Shown here: positions 8,943 to 8,954 of the stretch, piece after piece
Position numbering within the stretch: the stretch's first letter is position 1
Layout: every line of letters starts with the position of its first letter
From: Phycisphaerae bacterium
GTDB lineage: Bacteria; Planctomycetota; Phycisphaerae; SM23-33
Length of the DNA: 8,954 bases
Assembly: GCA_030610965.1 (NCBI GenBank)
Contig: JAUWQU010000101.1
Location: forward strand, 1-8,954
Direction of reading: 5' to 3'
Translations under genes and position numbers: made by a program
Notes under the pieces: generated by a model
Seen by the model: the letters and a program-made list of their open reading frames with translations, nothing else
Told to the model about the DNA's origin: nothing
Database searches by the model: none

Positions 8943-8954
8943 GAGGCGCTGAGG
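8943..8954 (+). repeat. Remainder of interrupted repeat copy 4
   Basis: GAGGCGCTGAGG after the right terminal repeat matches the core of the array unit at 8553-8566 and continues beyond the window edge. It is what would be expected if the element inserted into a pre-existing copy. Confidence 0.65.

Larger units (their letters stand above)
8637..8943. mobile_element. MITE-like palindromic element with 15-base terminal inverted repeats
   Basis: The ends are perfect inverted repeats: CAGGATTTTTCATAA (8637-8651) and TTATGAAAAATCCTG (8929-8943). The interior has no credible gene and consists of two inverted arms of about 100 bases carrying several small hairpins. The element splits copy 4 of the surrounding repeat array: CGCAG on the left is continued by AGGCGCTGAGG on the right, which rebuilds an ordinary repeat unit. 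No target duplication longer than one or two bases is visible. It would need a transposase supplied elsewhere. Assignment as a mobile element is inference from structure and the interrupted repeat; the exact outer boundaries could shift by a few bases. Confidence 0.6.

Overview
The window most likely comes from a Planctomycetota genome, and a Phycisphaerae-like lineage fits best. The evidence is a high-GC coding style, a secreted protein combining an FG-GAP beta-propeller, a dockerin-type calcium repeat and a PEP-CTERM sorting tail, and an intergenic array of CAGAGGCGCTGAGG-type repeats beside AGCCTGAAAGGCT-type palindromes, which I recall from planctomycete and related metagenomic genomes. 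This placement is inference; no rRNA or tRNA gene is present to anchor it. All real genes lie on the + strand.

Layout. (1) 1-4416 is a tightly packed block: the 3' part of a membrane-bound ion-pumping pyrophosphatase (hppA, cut by the window edge), the ribosomal silencing factor rsfS (TTG start, 10 bases later) and arginyl-tRNA synthetase argS (ATGA overlap with rsfS). (2) 4417-4581 is a 165-base gap with a good sigma-70-like promoter. It leads to (3) 4582-6708, a large secreted surface protein. (4) After 35 bases comes a small single-span membrane protein with a SHOCT-like motif, overlapping (5) clpX (7151-8476), the unfoldase of the ClpXP protease. (6) 8477-8954 is non-coding. It holds a purine-rich array of degenerate repeats of about 50 bases, whose fourth copy is split by a MITE-like element of about 307 bases with perfect 15-base terminal inverted repeats and a two-armed palindromic interior.

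How it fits together. Most of the genes are housekeeping: PPi-driven ion pumping, ribosome dormancy, tRNA charging and proteolysis. ArgRS releases pyrophosphate and the membrane pyrophosphatase uses it, but no special coupling can be claimed from adjacency. The unusual points are three: lineage-type insertions of about 100 residues in both the pyrophosphatase and ArgRS, a membrane SHOCT-like protein translationally coupled to clpX, and the composite palindromic element at the right end. I see no complete undescribed multi-gene system. The palindromic element and the clpX-linked membrane protein are the best candidates for follow-up.
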